A program made the position numbers and the translations under genes. 13,011 nucleotides of DNA from UBA6136 sp041158345 (GTDB taxonomy: Bacteria > Pseudomonadota > Gammaproteobacteria > Methylococcales > Methylococcaceae). The stretch covers positions 1 through 13,011 of the forward strand of contig JBEBBO010000073.1 in the NCBI GenBank assembly GCA_041158345.1. The letters run 5' to 3'. Position 1 is the stretch's first letter, and every line of letters begins with the position of its first letter. The notes below the pieces were generated by a model, which had not been told where the DNA came from, did not search any database, and saw only the letters and a program-made list of their open reading frames with translations. Of this stretch, positions 12,919 to 13,011 are shown in pieces.

Positions 12919-13011
12919 ATGCAAGCAATGCGCGAAAGGGGTGAGTCCAGGACGGAGTTGACTATTCTTCGCCAGAACGCTACGCGTGGCATTGAGCCAG
13001 AAGTTGACGAT
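12919..13011 (+). CDS. Start of an antitoxin-like ORF, truncated by the window end
   Basis: Thirty-one codons are open to the edge: MQAMRERGESRTELTILRQN and then ATRGIEPEVDD. The RERGESRT segment followed by an acidic stretch resembles the N-terminus of short BrnA-like antitoxins (family pattern as remembered: RARGESRTDW...MTDEEIE...DDPD). The frame is also open upstream to 12883 (AQKTTLLTTEE) but without ATG there, so the true start is uncertain and the 5' end could be damaged. No clear ribosome site precedes the ATG. Only the sequence beyond the window can settle whether it is a whole gene with a toxin partner. Confidence 0.35.
   Translation, partial: MQAMRERGESRTELTILRQNATRGIEPEVDD

Noticed and set aside
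1..13011. CRISPR array, tRNA, rRNA or insertion sequence
   Set aside because: No regularly spaced repeats, tRNA-like arms, rRNA segments or transposase motifs were seen on either strand.

Overview
The window reads as chromosomal DNA of a Gram-negative, probably gamma- or betaproteobacterial organism with roughly 50% GC. It encodes a TonB-dependent receptor, a periplasmic lipoprotein, a Tat system component and a periplasmic flavocytochrome c-type sulfide dehydrogenase, so sulfide oxidation is likely part of its physiology. I cannot name a genus from sequence alone.

Left part (4-2282, + strand): a prokaryotic pentameric ligand-gated ion channel subunit overlaps by 4 bases a UrtA/amide-type solute-binding lipoprotein. 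No ABC permease or ATPase follows, so the binding protein may serve the channel instead of a transporter. Next, convergent on the - strand (4845-2328), lies a three-gene operon: group I truncated hemoglobin, a 2Fe-2S/FAD/NAD reductase and an HPP membrane protein with two CBS domains. It looks like a two-protein version of flavohemoglobin (nitric oxide dioxygenase) with a possible nitrite/nitrate-linked membrane protein. A candidate NsrR-like operator lies upstream.

Middle (5164-7505, + strand): a well-formed sigma70-type promoter, a cobalamin riboswitch and a long leader precede a BtuB-type TonB-dependent receptor. Convergent to it on the - strand are a Crp/Fnr-family regulator, which overlaps an upstream pyridoxamine-phosphate-oxidase-like flavin/split-barrel protein, and then a separate 46-residue single-helix membrane protein with its own terminator and a nearby CRP-like palindrome. 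About 450 bases (8977-9425) hold only hairpins and that palindrome.

Right part: on the - strand (11391-9426) monoheme cytochrome c, Tat-exported FAD subunit and TatA form a compact sulfide dehydrogenase operon in which the export component travels with its likely substrate. Beyond it is a toxin-antitoxin-rich accessory stretch (11723-13011): a frameshifted HVO_A0114/TumA-like antitoxin without its toxin, a divergent intact ribbon-helix-helix/PIN pair, and the start of another antitoxin-like ORF running off the window. A hexanucleotide tandem repeat, GGACTT x 8.8, separates this island from the sulfide dehydrogenase operon.
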